From positions 53,282-117,281 of the forward strand of contig NZ_JANUCR010000004.1 of NCBI RefSeq assembly GCF_024807655.1: 64,000 nucleotides of DNA. Direction: 5' to 3'. Position numbers and translations under genes: made by a program. The notes beneath the pieces were generated by a model. The model ran no database searches. It saw only the letters and a list, made by a program, of their open reading frames with translations, and was not told where the DNA came from. This DNA comes from Methanococcus voltae (GTDB lineage: Archaea > AGJL01 > Methanococci > Methanococcales > Methanococcaceae). Within the stretch, counting starts at the first letter, position 1. Every line of letters begins with the position of its first letter. This document shows positions 9,263 to 19,700 of the stretch, one piece after another.

Positions 9263-10678
9263 ATGCTTGATATTAATATTAAAGGGACTATACCAAAGAA
9301 TATGGAAGATAGGGGTTTACATATATTATCCGATAATCTCGGAGAGATTGAAAACATATTAAATCAGCGAAAAATGCCAAAAAAAGGTTTAAGCGACGAG
9401 AAAATAGAATTACTTTTAACTTTTTTATCAAACATGGACACTGATAAAGACCCAAAAGCAATCCGAGTTGGTGAAAGAGAGGCAAGAATTTCGTCAGAAA
9501 TACATAAAAAATTATCCTCTAATTTTTGCCACGGCATAGGTAGAAGTGGAAATCTCGTAGACCCACAGCCTAAAGCTCCCGGGGCAAGTGCTATGTATGC
9601 TTTAACGAATAAATTACTCGAAAGCTTTTTAAAAAACCTAAATGTAAATGTAAACGCTTTGGCAACCCCTGTATCTACAGGAATGTCTATTGCATTATGT
9701 TTAAGTGCTTTAAAACGTGGTTTTTTAGTTGAAAATGTAAATAAAAATGTAAATAAAAATAAAGATACCAAAATTGCTACAAATATTACTACAAATATTA
9801 CTAAAAAACAGTATTCTAAATACGACGGTGCAAATGTGGTTATTTACCCATACGCATCTCATAAGAGTCCTATAAAGTCCACATCTTTCGCAGGTATGAG
9901 GATGAGGTTTGTAGAGACCCAATTAAGTGATAGGGATGATTGTGTGGAAATACCTGTCGAAGATATAATTTCCGCAACCGAAAAAGAGTTAAAAGCTGGT
10001 AATAATCCAGTAATACTAAGTACGCTCACGTTTTTCCCACCTCGTAGAGGTGATGACATAGAAGAAATTTCGAAGTACTGTCTTGAAAACAACATTCCCC
10101 ACATAATAAATGGTGCATATGCAATTCAGAATCATAAATACCTTGATAAACTCAAAAAAGCTTTAAAATACCGTGTTGATGCTATCGTAAGCTCAACAGA
10201 TAAGAATCTAATGACTCCAATCGGTGGAGGGATTATATATTCAAAAAATAAAGATTTTTTAAGAGAAGTTTCTTTAACTTATCCAGGGCGTGCTTCTGCG
10301 ACACCAATTGTAAACACGTTTGTATCTCTTTTATCTTTGGGAATGGATAAATACACGCAATTGATGAAAGAGCAAGTGATTACTAAAAATTTGTTAGATG
10401 ATTTATTAATTGATTTGGCAAATAAAACAGGAAACACAAAATTGAACGTAGATAGTCCGATAGCTTCTTGTATTACCACACAAAAAGACCCTGTTGACGT
10501 TTCTGCAAAATTATATAATCTTAGAATCACAGGTCCGAGGGGTATAAAAACAACAGACCACTTCGGAAACTGTTATATGCAAAATTATAAATATAATTAT
10601 GTAGTTATGAATGCTTCGATAGGTGTTAAAGAAAGCGATGTTAATAACGCCGTTGATAGATTAAGTAAAGTTATTTAA
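9263..10678 (+). CDS. spcS: O-phosphoseryl-tRNA(Sec) selenium transferase (SepSecS)
   Basis: SepSecS converts O-phosphoseryl-tRNA(Sec) to selenocysteinyl-tRNA(Sec) with selenophosphate and PLP, the last step of archaeal selenocysteine synthesis. It is recognised by GIGRSGNLVDPQPKAPGASAMY near the N terminus (phosphate and tRNA binding), the PLP lysine in SSTDKNLMTPIGGG (K314) and the C-terminal ITGPRGIKTTDHFGNC. At 471 residues it is longer than usual because of an NVNKNVNKN-type low-complexity insertion at about residues 156-180. Its presence implies that the organism makes selenoproteins; none is seen in this window. Confidence 0.93.
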   Translation: MLDINIKGTIPKNMEDRGLHILSDNLGEIENILNQRKMPKKGLSDEKIELLLTFLSNMDTDKDPKAIRVGEREARISSEIHKKLSSNFCHGIGRSGNLVDPQPKAPGASAMYALTNKLLESFLKNLNVNVNALATPVSTGMSIALCLSALKRGFLVENVNKNVNKNKDTKIATNITTNITKKQYSKYDGANVVIYPYASHKSPIKSTSFAGMRMRFVETQLSDRDDCVEIPVEDIISATEKELKAGNNPVILSTLTFFPPRRGDDIEEISKYCLENNIPHIINGAYAIQNHKYLDKLKKALKYRVDAIVSSTDKNLMTPIGGGIIYSKNKDFLREVSLTYPGRASATPIVNTFVSLLSLGMDKYTQLMKEQVITKNLLDDLLIDLANKTGNTKLNVDSPIASCITTQKDPVDVSAKLYNLRITGPRGIKTTDHFGNCYMQNYKYNYVVMNASIGVKESDVNNAVDRLSKVI

Positions 10679-10740
10679 TCAATTTATCTATCATTTTATT
10701 TATTTAAATACTATAAAAACTTAAAAGGAAAGATATTACA

Positions 10741-11427
10741 ATGTTAGCAATTACAAAAATGTATCAAGAACTTATGGATTTAATCGGAGTAGATGACGAA
10801 GGTTATGAGCTGATAAATCCATATCGAAAAGATAGCGATTTAAAACACGTTTTGGATTATTACGATTATATTTTAATATCCAAAGGTTATACGAAAAGAG
10901 TTTCAAATAACACGGGTGCTAATCCTGATAAAATCGTGGAGGTTAGTTCTGCTACAATAGGTAGTTTAATAAATACATTAAACGATTTAAAACAGTTAAA
11001 TATTGGTAATTCAGAAACTATCGAAGAAAGTATCACTCAATTAAGTGATTTAAATGTGAAAATTCATTCAAACGAGGAAAATAAGAAATTAGTCGATGAA
11101 TTTAATTCAAAAAATATAGTAATTACAAATACCTCATTTATTCAAAAAATATTGGATGATTTGGGAATAAACAACTGTAAAGTTAATTTAGATATGATTG
11201 AAGAAATTTGTAAAGCTGGTTGTTTAATAAATTTGGGAAAAACTACAATGGACGATTTAAAAAAATTGATAATTGTACCAGATTACGATATTGATAAAAT
11301 AAATGAATTAAACTTAAAAGATAAATTTAACAGTAATTTATGTATTTTAAAAACGCACGATTATGATTTAGAATTAATAGAAAGAATTGAAAACAGATAT
11401 GCTCAAATTTTGGAATTTATAGAATAA
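10741..11427 (+). CDS. Conserved methanogen protein, possibly DUF2100
   Basis: The 228-residue protein is not confidently recognised. The second half alternates short beta and alpha elements (NIVITNTSFIQKILDDLGI, then LKKLIIVPDYDI and LCILKTHDYDLELI), which recalls the methanogen DUF2100 family, but I could not verify that. It follows spcS by 62 bp in the same direction, so cotranscription and a role linked to selenium or tRNA biology are possible. It has no signal peptide or membrane segment. Confidence 0.5.
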   Translation: MLAITKMYQELMDLIGVDDEGYELINPYRKDSDLKHVLDYYDYILISKGYTKRVSNNTGANPDKIVEVSSATIGSLINTLNDLKQLNIGNSETIEESITQLSDLNVKIHSNEENKKLVDEFNSKNIVITNTSFIQKILDDLGINNCKVNLDMIEEICKAGCLINLGKTTMDDLKKLIIVPDYDIDKINELNLKDKFNSNLCILKTHDYDLELIERIENRYAQILEFIE

Positions 11428-11497
11428 GAATTAATTTAAAATTATTTTTAGATTAATTAATCCTTATTATTTTATTTATTATTTATTATTTATTATT

Positions 11498-13810
11498 TTA
11501 TTTACTCTCTTTATTTTCTTTGGTTTCATCTGATTCAAGATGAGCCATCTTTTTTAAAGATTTTACTAATTTTTTCAATTGTAAAGCTTCTTTAATTTCA
11601 CCGTTTTTCCTAAAATATTTTGAAAGCTTTTTAATTTCACTAATTGCTTGTTCATATTCTTTGTTTGAAGCGTGCATCATACTTAAGTTATATCTTGCTT
11701 CCCAGTAATCGGGGTTTAAATCTAAAGCTTTGTTGTACTGTTCTTCTGCTTCTTCATATCTTCCCATATGACCTAATATAGTAGCTAAATTATTATGTGC
11801 TTTCATGTATTGAGGGTCTACTTCTAATGCTTGTCTGTATTCGTGTTCTGCTTCTTCAAGATTGCCTAAATTGTCCAAAAGGCAACCCAAATTGTTGTGT
11901 GCTTCTGCAACATTTGAATGCATCATTATTGCCTTCCTATATTTTTTTTCAGCGTTTTTATAATCTCCAGACGTGTAGTACTCATTTGCTTTCGTTAAAA
12001 GCCTTTTGTACTCTTCTTCATCTGAACCGTTTTTAATATTTTGGGTATCTTGATTTGTATACTGATAGTTAGTAGAATCATTTAAATGATTTTGACTTTC
12101 TATGTGGTCCTTCTCATTTATATTCTTTTTGCTATTTACAACTTCATTTGCTGAAATATCTTCATCATAACATCTTTTGTTAAATTCTTCTTTTTTATCA
12201 TAAGGGACATATTTGATTCGTTCTTTATCCGGTTTTTCTATCGGTTCATGTTTTTCGTCTTCTTTTTTAGGGAATATCTCTTCTATTAGTCCCTCGATAT
12301 AGTGTTCAACCATTGATTTGTCGTGAATGTATTCATCATCGATACCTTTTTTTAGTCCATCAATTAATCCATTATCTGATTTAATATGTTTAGAAACTGG
12401 TTTTGTCGGGGTTTCTTCCATACTTGTATATTCTTCTATATCTTCGGAAGATTTAGGTGATGTAATTGATTGCAAGGATTTTAACGGCGTTATTTTTGTT
12501 TTGTGCCATAATTCTTTAGAATGTACATCTTCAGTCTTTTCAGTATCTTCAAAGGAATTTATAACAATATCGTTCTCATCATCGAGAGCTTTTTCTGTTT
12601 TTATTATTTCTTTTTCAGGAATTCCTTCATTCATACTTATTTTTTGCTCGTGAACTTCTATTTTTACCTCAGGCTTTTCTTTAGGCCAACTGGTTTTTTT
12701 AGTTTCAAATACTGGCTTTTTATGAATATTTTCCATTTTTGAAGTTTTTGAAGTATCGGTTTCTACTTCAGCGGGTTTAAACGCATCTGTTTCTTTTTCG
12801 ATAATTTTTTCTTCTTTTAAATCTGATAATGAAGGAACTTTGAATTTCAAAGCGTGTTCATTTTTTTTAACAAAACTGTTTTCGATTTTTTCAAATTCTT
12901 CAACTTGTTTAAGTTCTTCATTTTTTTCAAATTCTTCTAAAGATTCAGACTTGTAATTTAATTCATCTTCTTTTAATTTTTCTTTTATAGAGTGGACGAT
13001 TTCACCCATATCTTCAATATCTTTTTTCATAGGTTCTATTTTATTATTTTCTTTAGTTTCCTTAATTTCCTTAATTTCCATATTTTCTTCAGCAGATTCT
13101 TCTTCAGCATTTTTATCCAATAATTCTGAGTTATATTTATTTTCGTATCTTTTACGCAATAAATATTTTTCAATTAAATTATGGTTGTTTTTAGCATCAC
13201 CATATTCGGGACATAATTCCAAGATTGATTCATATTCATTAGATGCATCTTCTAAAAAATTTAAAAATACGTACAAATTTGCAAGATTAAATTTTGAATC
13301 ACATAATTTATTAATTGCAATTTCCATATTTTCCTTAATTTCTGTGATACCTGAACTAACTTTATCGGTTAAATCACGGGAATCACTAAATTTTTTATGG
13401 ATAAATTCTTTTTCATCAATTTTGTTTTCATCAATGCCGTTATTTTCGGAATTGGTAAATATATCCAAATTTAAATCGTCTAATAAATATACCATAAGGT
13501 ATTTTTCTAATTCGATAGATTTTTTAGATAATCTTATCAATTTGTTATATTTTAAACTGTTTCCATTATTAATGGCACTAATCTCGTTTAGATTATTACT
13601 TTCGGGAACTGACCTATAATCCTCAGTTATTAGGGCTATCACATAACAACTGTTTATAAATTCTTTTTTTATTTCAATCTCGTTTAATTTTGAAATATCG
13701 TATGATGTGCACACTCTTTGAAATCCTTTTTCCAAATTCTTTTTAAGATATTCTGCGTATTTTTTACCACTTTTTTCATCATATATAATAACTGCATCAT
13801 CAAAATCCAT
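11498..13810 (-). CDS. TIR-like / acidic linker / TPR repeat protein
   Basis: This 770-residue cytoplasmic protein has three parts. Residues 1-110 look like a divergent TIR/SEFIR domain: DAVIIYDEKSGKKYAEYLKKNLE at the start, then a conserved serine/cysteine strand (NSCYVIALITEDY). A lone TPR-like helix pair follows at about 160-205. Residues 210-590 are a charged, Glu/Lys-rich and probably disordered linker. About four TPR repeats (roughly 600-740) follow, with canonical signatures such as AEAHNNLGCLLDNLGNLEEAEHEY. The start is taken at ATG 13810, after AGGGAT; a TTG four codons upstream is less likely. The partner and the function are unknown. Similar TIR-TPR architectures occur in signalling and defence. 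Confidence 0.65.
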   Translation of the reverse strand: MDFDDAVIIYDEKSGKKYAEYLKKNLEKGFQRVCTSYDISKLNEIEIKKEFINSCYVIALITEDYRSVPESNNLNEISAINNGNSLKYNKLIRLSKKSIELEKYLMVYLLDDLNLDIFTNSENNGIDENKIDEKEFIHKKFSDSRDLTDKVSSGITEIKENMEIAINKLCDSKFNLANLYVFLNFLEDASNEYESILELCPEYGDAKNNHNLIEKYLLRKRYENKYNSELLDKNAEEESAEENMEIKEIKETKENNKIEPMKKDIEDMGEIVHSIKEKLKEDELNYKSESLEEFEKNEELKQVEEFEKIENSFVKKNEHALKFKVPSLSDLKEEKIIEKETDAFKPAEVETDTSKTSKMENIHKKPVFETKKTSWPKEKPEVKIEVHEQKISMNEGIPEKEIIKTEKALDDENDIVINSFEDTEKTEDVHSKELWHKTKITPLKSLQSITSPKSSEDIEEYTSMEETPTKPVSKHIKSDNGLIDGLKKGIDDEYIHDKSMVEHYIEGLIEEIFPKKEDEKHEPIEKPDKERIKYVPYDKKEEFNKRCYDEDISANEVVNSKKNINEKDHIESQNHLNDSTNYQYTNQDTQNIKNGSDEEEYKRLLTKANEYYTSGDYKNAEKKYRKAIMMHSNVAEAHNNLGCLLDNLGNLEEAEHEYRQALEVDPQYMKAHNNLATILGHMGRYEEAEEQYNKALDLNPDYWEARYNLSMMHASNKEYEQAISEIKKLSKYFRKNGEIKEALQLKKLVKSLKKMAHLESDETKENKESK

Positions 13811-14187
13811 ATAATCCCTCAATATGGTTAAAATTTATATTATTACTCTTGTAATTTGTATAAATATTGTTTTATTCATTTTTTAGACTATTTCATATTT
13901 ATTGCAAATATGTAAAATATTAATATATAATTCTTTATAATTTGTGTGTTATTTACTATATTTATAGATTAGGAAATGAATTTATTGAATTATCTTTTAA
14001 ATTTTTAGATTAAGTTATTTTCAAACCAAAATGCTATAAATTTAAATAGGTTAATCCCTAATTTATTAAATTGATAGGTATTTATTATAAATTATTATTA
14101 TTATTATTATGAAATAAAATAATCTTAAAGATAATATTAAAAACAATATTTATTATATAATTACAAAGTTAAGATAAAAGTGATACT
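13811..14187. other. Divergent spacer, TPR gene and ychF-like gene
   Basis: This is an A/T-rich spacer with short TTA/ATT runs near 14095-14110. It must hold two divergent promoters. I see no RNA gene, ORF or clear palindrome. Confidence 0.4.
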
Positions 14188-15372
14188 ATGGCAATATTAG
14201 GACTGTTGGGAAAACCAAACGTGGGTAAATCCACAACATTCAATGCTTTAACCGAAAATACCGCAGATATCGGCAATTATCCATTTACTACAATAAACCC
14301 AAATATTGGTACTTCTTACGTGACAAAAAACTGTGCTTGTACAGAATTAAACGTAAAATGTAATCCAAACAACTCAAAATGTGAAGATGGGATAAGATAT
14401 GTACCTGTAGAAATAATAGACGTTGCTGGATTAGTTCCTGAAGCTCACAAAGGTAAAGGAATGGGTAATAAATTTTTAGACGATTTAAGGCAAGCTGACG
14501 CATTTATACTGGTTGTAGATGCAAGTGGTAAAACTGATTTAGAAGGAAACCCTGCTGAAAATCATAACCCTATTGAAGATGTCAAATTTTTGTTAAATGA
14601 GCTCGATATGTGGATTTACAATATATTATCTAAAAACTGGGATAAATTATCAAGAAAAGCACAACAAGAAAGAAAGCCTGCTAAAATTATCGCAGAACAA
14701 CTCAGTGGTTTAAATATTTCTGAAAATCAAGTTTTAGCTGCAATAAGACCTTTAGACGATAGTCCTATTAAATGGACTGACGAAGATATGATAAAATTGG
14801 CTACAACACTCAGAAAGATTTCAAAACCTATGATAATCTCGGCAAATAAAGCCGACCATACTGATGCTGAAGCAAACATCGAAAAATTAAAAGAAGAATT
14901 TAAAGACTTCCTTGTAATACCAACGTCCGCAGAAATAGAATTGGCACTTACAAAGGTTTCAAAAGCTAATTTGGTAAATTATGATGGTAAAACTGTCGTA
15001 ATAAACGAAGAAACAACCAAAGATTTAAATGAAGCACAAAAAAACGCATTAATGTATATGAAAAATTATGCCGATAAATTTGGCGGAACTGGAATCCAGG
15101 ATTTAGTAAATAGGGCATATTTTGAGCTTTTAGATATGATTGTAGTTTACCCTGTAGAAGATGAAAATAAATACTGTGATAAAAAAGGAAATGTATTACC
15201 TGATGCACATTTGGTTAAAAAAGGAACGACCGCTAAAGAATTAGCATATAAAATTCACACCGATATCGGGGATAAATTTATATATGCAGTAGATGCTAAA
15301 AAGAAAATTAGAATAGGTGCTGACCAAGAATTAAAAGATGGAGATGTTATAAAAATTGTTTCAGCAGCTTAA
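14188..15372 (+). CDS. Obg/YchF-type GTP-binding protein with TGS domain
   Basis: The 394-residue protein has a P-loop GKPNVGKST at the N terminus, the switch-II motif DVAGLVPEAHKGKG and an N-K-A-D GTP-specificity motif at about residues 218-221. A C-terminal TGS domain begins near residue 310. This is the archaeal branch of the YchF/Obg GTPases, which act in ribosome-associated quality control or translation. An insertion after the P-loop holds a CACTELNVKCNPNNSKC cysteine cluster typical of the archaeal form. The start is ATG after GTGAT. Confidence 0.9.
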   Translation: MAILGLLGKPNVGKSTTFNALTENTADIGNYPFTTINPNIGTSYVTKNCACTELNVKCNPNNSKCEDGIRYVPVEIIDVAGLVPEAHKGKGMGNKFLDDLRQADAFILVVDASGKTDLEGNPAENHNPIEDVKFLLNELDMWIYNILSKNWDKLSRKAQQERKPAKIIAEQLSGLNISENQVLAAIRPLDDSPIKWTDEDMIKLATTLRKISKPMIISANKADHTDAEANIEKLKEEFKDFLVIPTSAEIELALTKVSKANLVNYDGKTVVINEETTKDLNEAQKNALMYMKNYADKFGGTGIQDLVNRAYFELLDMIVVYPVEDENKYCDKKGNVLPDAHLVKKGTTAKELAYKIHTDIGDKFIYAVDAKKKIRIGADQELKDGDVIKIVSAA

Positions 15373-15552
15373 TTATATAATTAAATTTCATTTTCAATTT
15401 ATTTTCAATTTATTTTTAGTTTAGTTTTAGTTTAGTTTTATATGTGTTAATTAGTCTCATTACAAATTTCAAATAGTTAAGTTAATATACTGATAAAGAT
15501 TACTATTTTATATCAAAGATTAATTAGATTTAATTAACTCAACGTGATTATT

Positions 15553-16449
15553 ATGCATGATAAGTATGGAAGAGCCATAAAATCTTTTAGGATATCTATA
15601 ACCCCCGATTGTAATTTAAAATGTTTTTACTGCCATAGAGAAGGTCATGGTTGCGGAAAAGAAACTTTAATGAAACCTGACGAGCTTGGAAAAATCGTTC
15701 ATTCAGCACTTGATTTTGGAGTCAGAAAAATAAAGATTTCTGGCGGAGAACCTCTTTTAAGAACCGATATCGTAGAAATAATTAAAAATATCGTAGATGA
15801 GCAGATAGTTGATATATCAATGACTACTAACGGTATATTATTAGAAAAATACGCTGAAGACTTAAAAAAAGCTGGTTTGGATAGGGTAAATGTAAGTCTT
15901 GATACATTAGACCCCGAACAATATAAAGAAATAACTGCTGGCGGAAATGTGGATAAAGTTTTAAAAGGTATCAAAAAAGCTATTGAAGTAGGTTTAACAC
16001 CTTTAAAAGTTAATTACCTTGCTATGAAATGTAATTTAGACCAATTGCCAAAAATAATGGATTATTGTTCAGAAATAGGTGCAATTTTGCAAGTAATCGA
16101 ATTTATACCTATGGAAGAAGAATTAAAAGAGCAACACGTAGATGTGAATAAAATTGAAGAAGAAATCGCAAAAGATGCTGTTGACGTAATTACAAGGAAG
16201 TTTATGCAAAACAGGAAAAAATACATTCTTAAAAATGGTTTGGAAGTAGAATTCGTAAAACCTATGGATAATACAGAATTTTGCGGACACTGTACAAGAA
16301 TTAGATTAACTTACGACGGTCAATTAAAACCTTGTCTTTTAAGGGACGATAATTTAGTAGATGTTTTAACCCCAATCCGTAATGGTGAAACAGACGTTAA
16401 GAAGTATTTTGTAGAGTGTATAAATAATAGAGAACCATTTTGTAAATAA
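15553..16449 (+). CDS. moaA: GTP 3',8-cyclase
   Basis: MoaA is a radical-SAM enzyme that rearranges GTP in the first step of molybdopterin synthesis. It shows the N-terminal CNLKCFYC cluster (C20, C24, C27), the SAM-binding ISGGEPLLR and the C-terminal second cluster CGHCTRIRL followed by CL. The start is placed at ATG 15553; the GTG at 15544 is part of the GTGAT ribosome site. The 298-residue length is normal. In methanogens the product cofactor serves formylmethanofuran and formate dehydrogenases. Confidence 0.93.
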   Translation: MHDKYGRAIKSFRISITPDCNLKCFYCHREGHGCGKETLMKPDELGKIVHSALDFGVRKIKISGGEPLLRTDIVEIIKNIVDEQIVDISMTTNGILLEKYAEDLKKAGLDRVNVSLDTLDPEQYKEITAGGNVDKVLKGIKKAIEVGLTPLKVNYLAMKCNLDQLPKIMDYCSEIGAILQVIEFIPMEEELKEQHVDVNKIEEEIAKDAVDVITRKFMQNRKKYILKNGLEVEFVKPMDNTEFCGHCTRIRLTYDGQLKPCLLRDDNLVDVLTPIRNGETDVKKYFVECINNREPFCK

Positions 16450-16502
16450 ATCTATTATATTTATTATATTTATTATAATTATTATTTTTATTTAATTTAA
16501 TT

Positions 16503-16562
16503 AGTTTAGTTAATAGTTTAGTTAATAGTTTAGTTAATAGTTTATTTAATAGTTTAGTTAAT
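16503..16562. repeat. Tandem 12-mer AGTTTAGTTAAT x5
   Basis: Five head-to-tail copies of a 12-bp unit, one with a single G-to-T change, are followed by a partial copy. It lies just downstream of moaA. Confidence 0.9.
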
Positions 16563-16673
16563 AGTTTAATTTTTATTGCTACTTTTTGTTTTTAAGTTAT
16601 ATGATATTTAAGAAATATTCTTAACTATTGATTTATTTATGATATATATCATATATTCCAGTTTTTTTAAATT

Positions 16674-16711
16674 ATTGGCGATTTATATCGAAATATGTAT
16701 AAATCACCAAT
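16674..16711. promoter_or_regulatory. 14-bp inverted repeat, candidate operator
   Basis: ATTGGCGATTTATA (16674-16687) is repeated inverted at 16698-16711 with a single mismatch around a 10-bp spacer. It lies about 70 nt upstream of the surface-protein start and upstream of the likely TATA element, which favours a regulator site over an RNA hairpin. Confidence 0.45.
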
Positions 16712-16779
16712 TAGAATAATTTTAATGTATTCTTTAATATAAATATTGAAATATGGTATTATAATATTTGGGGTATAAA

Positions 16780-19700
16780 ATGACAAAAAATGTATCAAAA
16801 TATTTAATGATTCTTTTAAGCATTCTAATAACCTTTATTTTTATACCGGGAGTTTCAGCCGTAGACATTACGGTTAGTACAACTGGTTATATTATTGAAG
16901 GGCAGAGTTTTGTGGGTTCATCCACACCATTGACGGATGCAATTACGGCATCTCAGAATAATGACATCATATATTTGGAGCAAGGTCATTATAAAGAAAG
17001 TATAACAATTGATAAGAAATTATCGATTATAGGTATGACTGGTGAAAGTAAGGAAAATGTTAAAAAAATAGTTATCGGTGGCGATGATTCAACACCTTTG
17101 AACACAATAATAAGTATTTCGTCAGCAGACGTAAGTATTTCTAATATTACACTTGCAAATGCGACAAATTTAGGTTTAAGAATACCCGTAGGATACAATA
17201 ACTGTACTTTTGACAATATTTATGTTTATAACAGTTCTAATTACGGTATCCGTGCAGATACAACAGTGTATATTAATAACTCAATATTCGAGGAAAATGG
17301 TTTCGGAAGTGCGACAGGTTCGGGTATCTGTCTTTATTATGGAATCGATTCGATTATTCAAAATACAAAATTAATCAACAATAATAGAAATGAATTGTAT
17401 GCAAATAGCGTACAAAATTTAACGGTAATTAATAATGAAATTATAATTAACAATGAAAACGACCCTATCAATACAAAGAGAAATGGTCTCGTATTTCTTA
17501 ATACAACAAAATGTTTCATTGCCGAAAACTCATTAAATTCTATAAGTCATAGTGGTAATGGGATAGACAATACAAATTCAAATAACAATATGATTTATAA
17601 AAACAATATAACGGGTTTTAATTGGAATGGACTTGCTTTAGACGGTTCTAATACAATAGCCATTATTCAAAACAATATATATGGTAATGCAGGAGGTTTG
17701 CAGGTAGATTCCACAAACTGTACTGCAAAATATAATAAAATTTATGATAATGACGCAGGAATAGTCGTTAAATGTGCCGATATTACTAATAATATATCTA
17801 AAAATTGGATAGACGTTAATAATTCTAACGTTTTAATTAATATGGATTCACTTGGTGGAACTGCTAATTTAACACATAATTATTGGGGAACAAATGAATA
17901 TAATCCAATAAATTCAAAAATGGCAGAAATATCTGGTAAAATTTATTTCGCACCGTATTATACAAATGAAGAATTCAATGAATTATATTCCCCAATTGTA
18001 AATATTAATCAAAATAAATCTTATTCAAAAATTCAAGATGCAATCGATGATGCTGATGAATTTGATATAATAAATGTTAAAGATGGAATTTATGAAGAGC
18101 AAATATGTATCAATAAAAGTATTACATTAAACGGCTCTAATAATGCAGTTCTAAAACTTCCAGAGTCTCCAAATCAAATGGGTATCGAAGAAGACAATTA
18201 CAATTATGTATATAATGTAATTTTATATGGGGGAACTGTGGTTAATAACGATGTAGTTGGCAACGAAGTAATTAGTGCAAATATAAATGGTTTTAAAATT
18301 GATGCGAACAATTATTCGCCAGCTCAGAGACTCGCTGTAGTTTTAGTTAGAAATGCAAACTCAAACATTACTAATTTGAATATTACAAATATTGTAATAG
18401 ATACTAAAATAACTTTAGGGATTTTTACGCACGGAAAATCTAACACAAATATTACAAATAACACAATAGCTTCATTCTCAAGGGGTGGAATCTGTGCTAA
18501 GGGTGGTTATGCAAATATAACTGGAAACATAGTTGCAGGTCCTGGTAAAAATAAAAATGTTACGTGGGCACCAAATGGTATACAAATAGGAAACTTGGCG
18601 GAAGGTATAGTTTCCAAAAACACGATATCAGGATGTGGATGGCCAGGTGAAGAATGGACAGGAACGGCTTTAATGATTGTGGATACCGATAACGTTTCAG
18701 CTTATGAAAATAATATATTGAACAGTGAAACCGGTATTTATGTGGTTGATTACCCTTATACGGGAACTTGGGCAAACCCTGTTAAGAATATTACCGTATA
18801 TAACAATATTTTGATAAACAACACGTTTTCAATCACTGTTGCGAATAATGTAAGTGGTTGCAACGTTTCATATAATAAAATATATAATTCTGATAGTGAA
18901 GCCATTTCAGTATCAATGTATTCAGCATACACAGGTTTAGAACCACGAGATTTGACCTTTAACAATAATGAAATATATAATAGTAAAGAATTAAACGTTT
19001 ACATATCCAATAGATTAGAAAACATTAATATGTCCCATAATTATTGGGGAACCGGTGATTATTTAGATATTAAGGGTAAAATGTACGGAAGCGTAATTTT
19101 TACACCATACTACTCAGATTCAAATATGGATAAATTAATAAGAATCACTGATGAAATTAATTACCAATTTGTAAAATTATCTGAGAGATTAGATGACGAA
19201 GGAATTAATAATAACATATATTTAGTAAATGAAACTAATTACGAATCTTTCGCAGGATTAGAATTAGAAAAAGAAGATATTACAAAAATAAAATTCACAA
19301 ATACCTTAAATTTGTCTAAAGAAGTTTTACAAGTTCAATTGATAAATTTAAAAGATAATTTAGATATTAAATCTTACGGAGTTTATTTATCTGGAGATTA
19401 TTGCCAATTATATAATACGACAACATCTTACGAATTTAACAATATTGATGATTCAGAAGTTTTAAATAATTTATCTGAAAGCGAATTATTCGGTAAATTA
19501 GTATTACTTAGTGATGGAAACGTAATTAAAAATAATTCGGATTATGTATCGGATTATAAATTAATAAATAATACATTTGTAGTAAATTCCTCTGAATTTA
19601 TGACTTGCTACTTAGATATTGAAAAACCAACGATTTCCTCATACAAAATTTCACCAAATGGTGTTGAAGTTGGCACATATAATATTACTACTTCTGCAAA

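Larger units (their letters stand above)
16450..16779. other. Spacer upstream of the surface-protein gene
   Basis: This 330-bp spacer holds a 12-bp tandem repeat (16503-16562), a TATGATATATATCATA palindrome near 16637-16652, and a 14-bp inverted repeat at 16674-16711. A TATA-like element sits near 16735. No ORF is seen. Confidence 0.6.
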
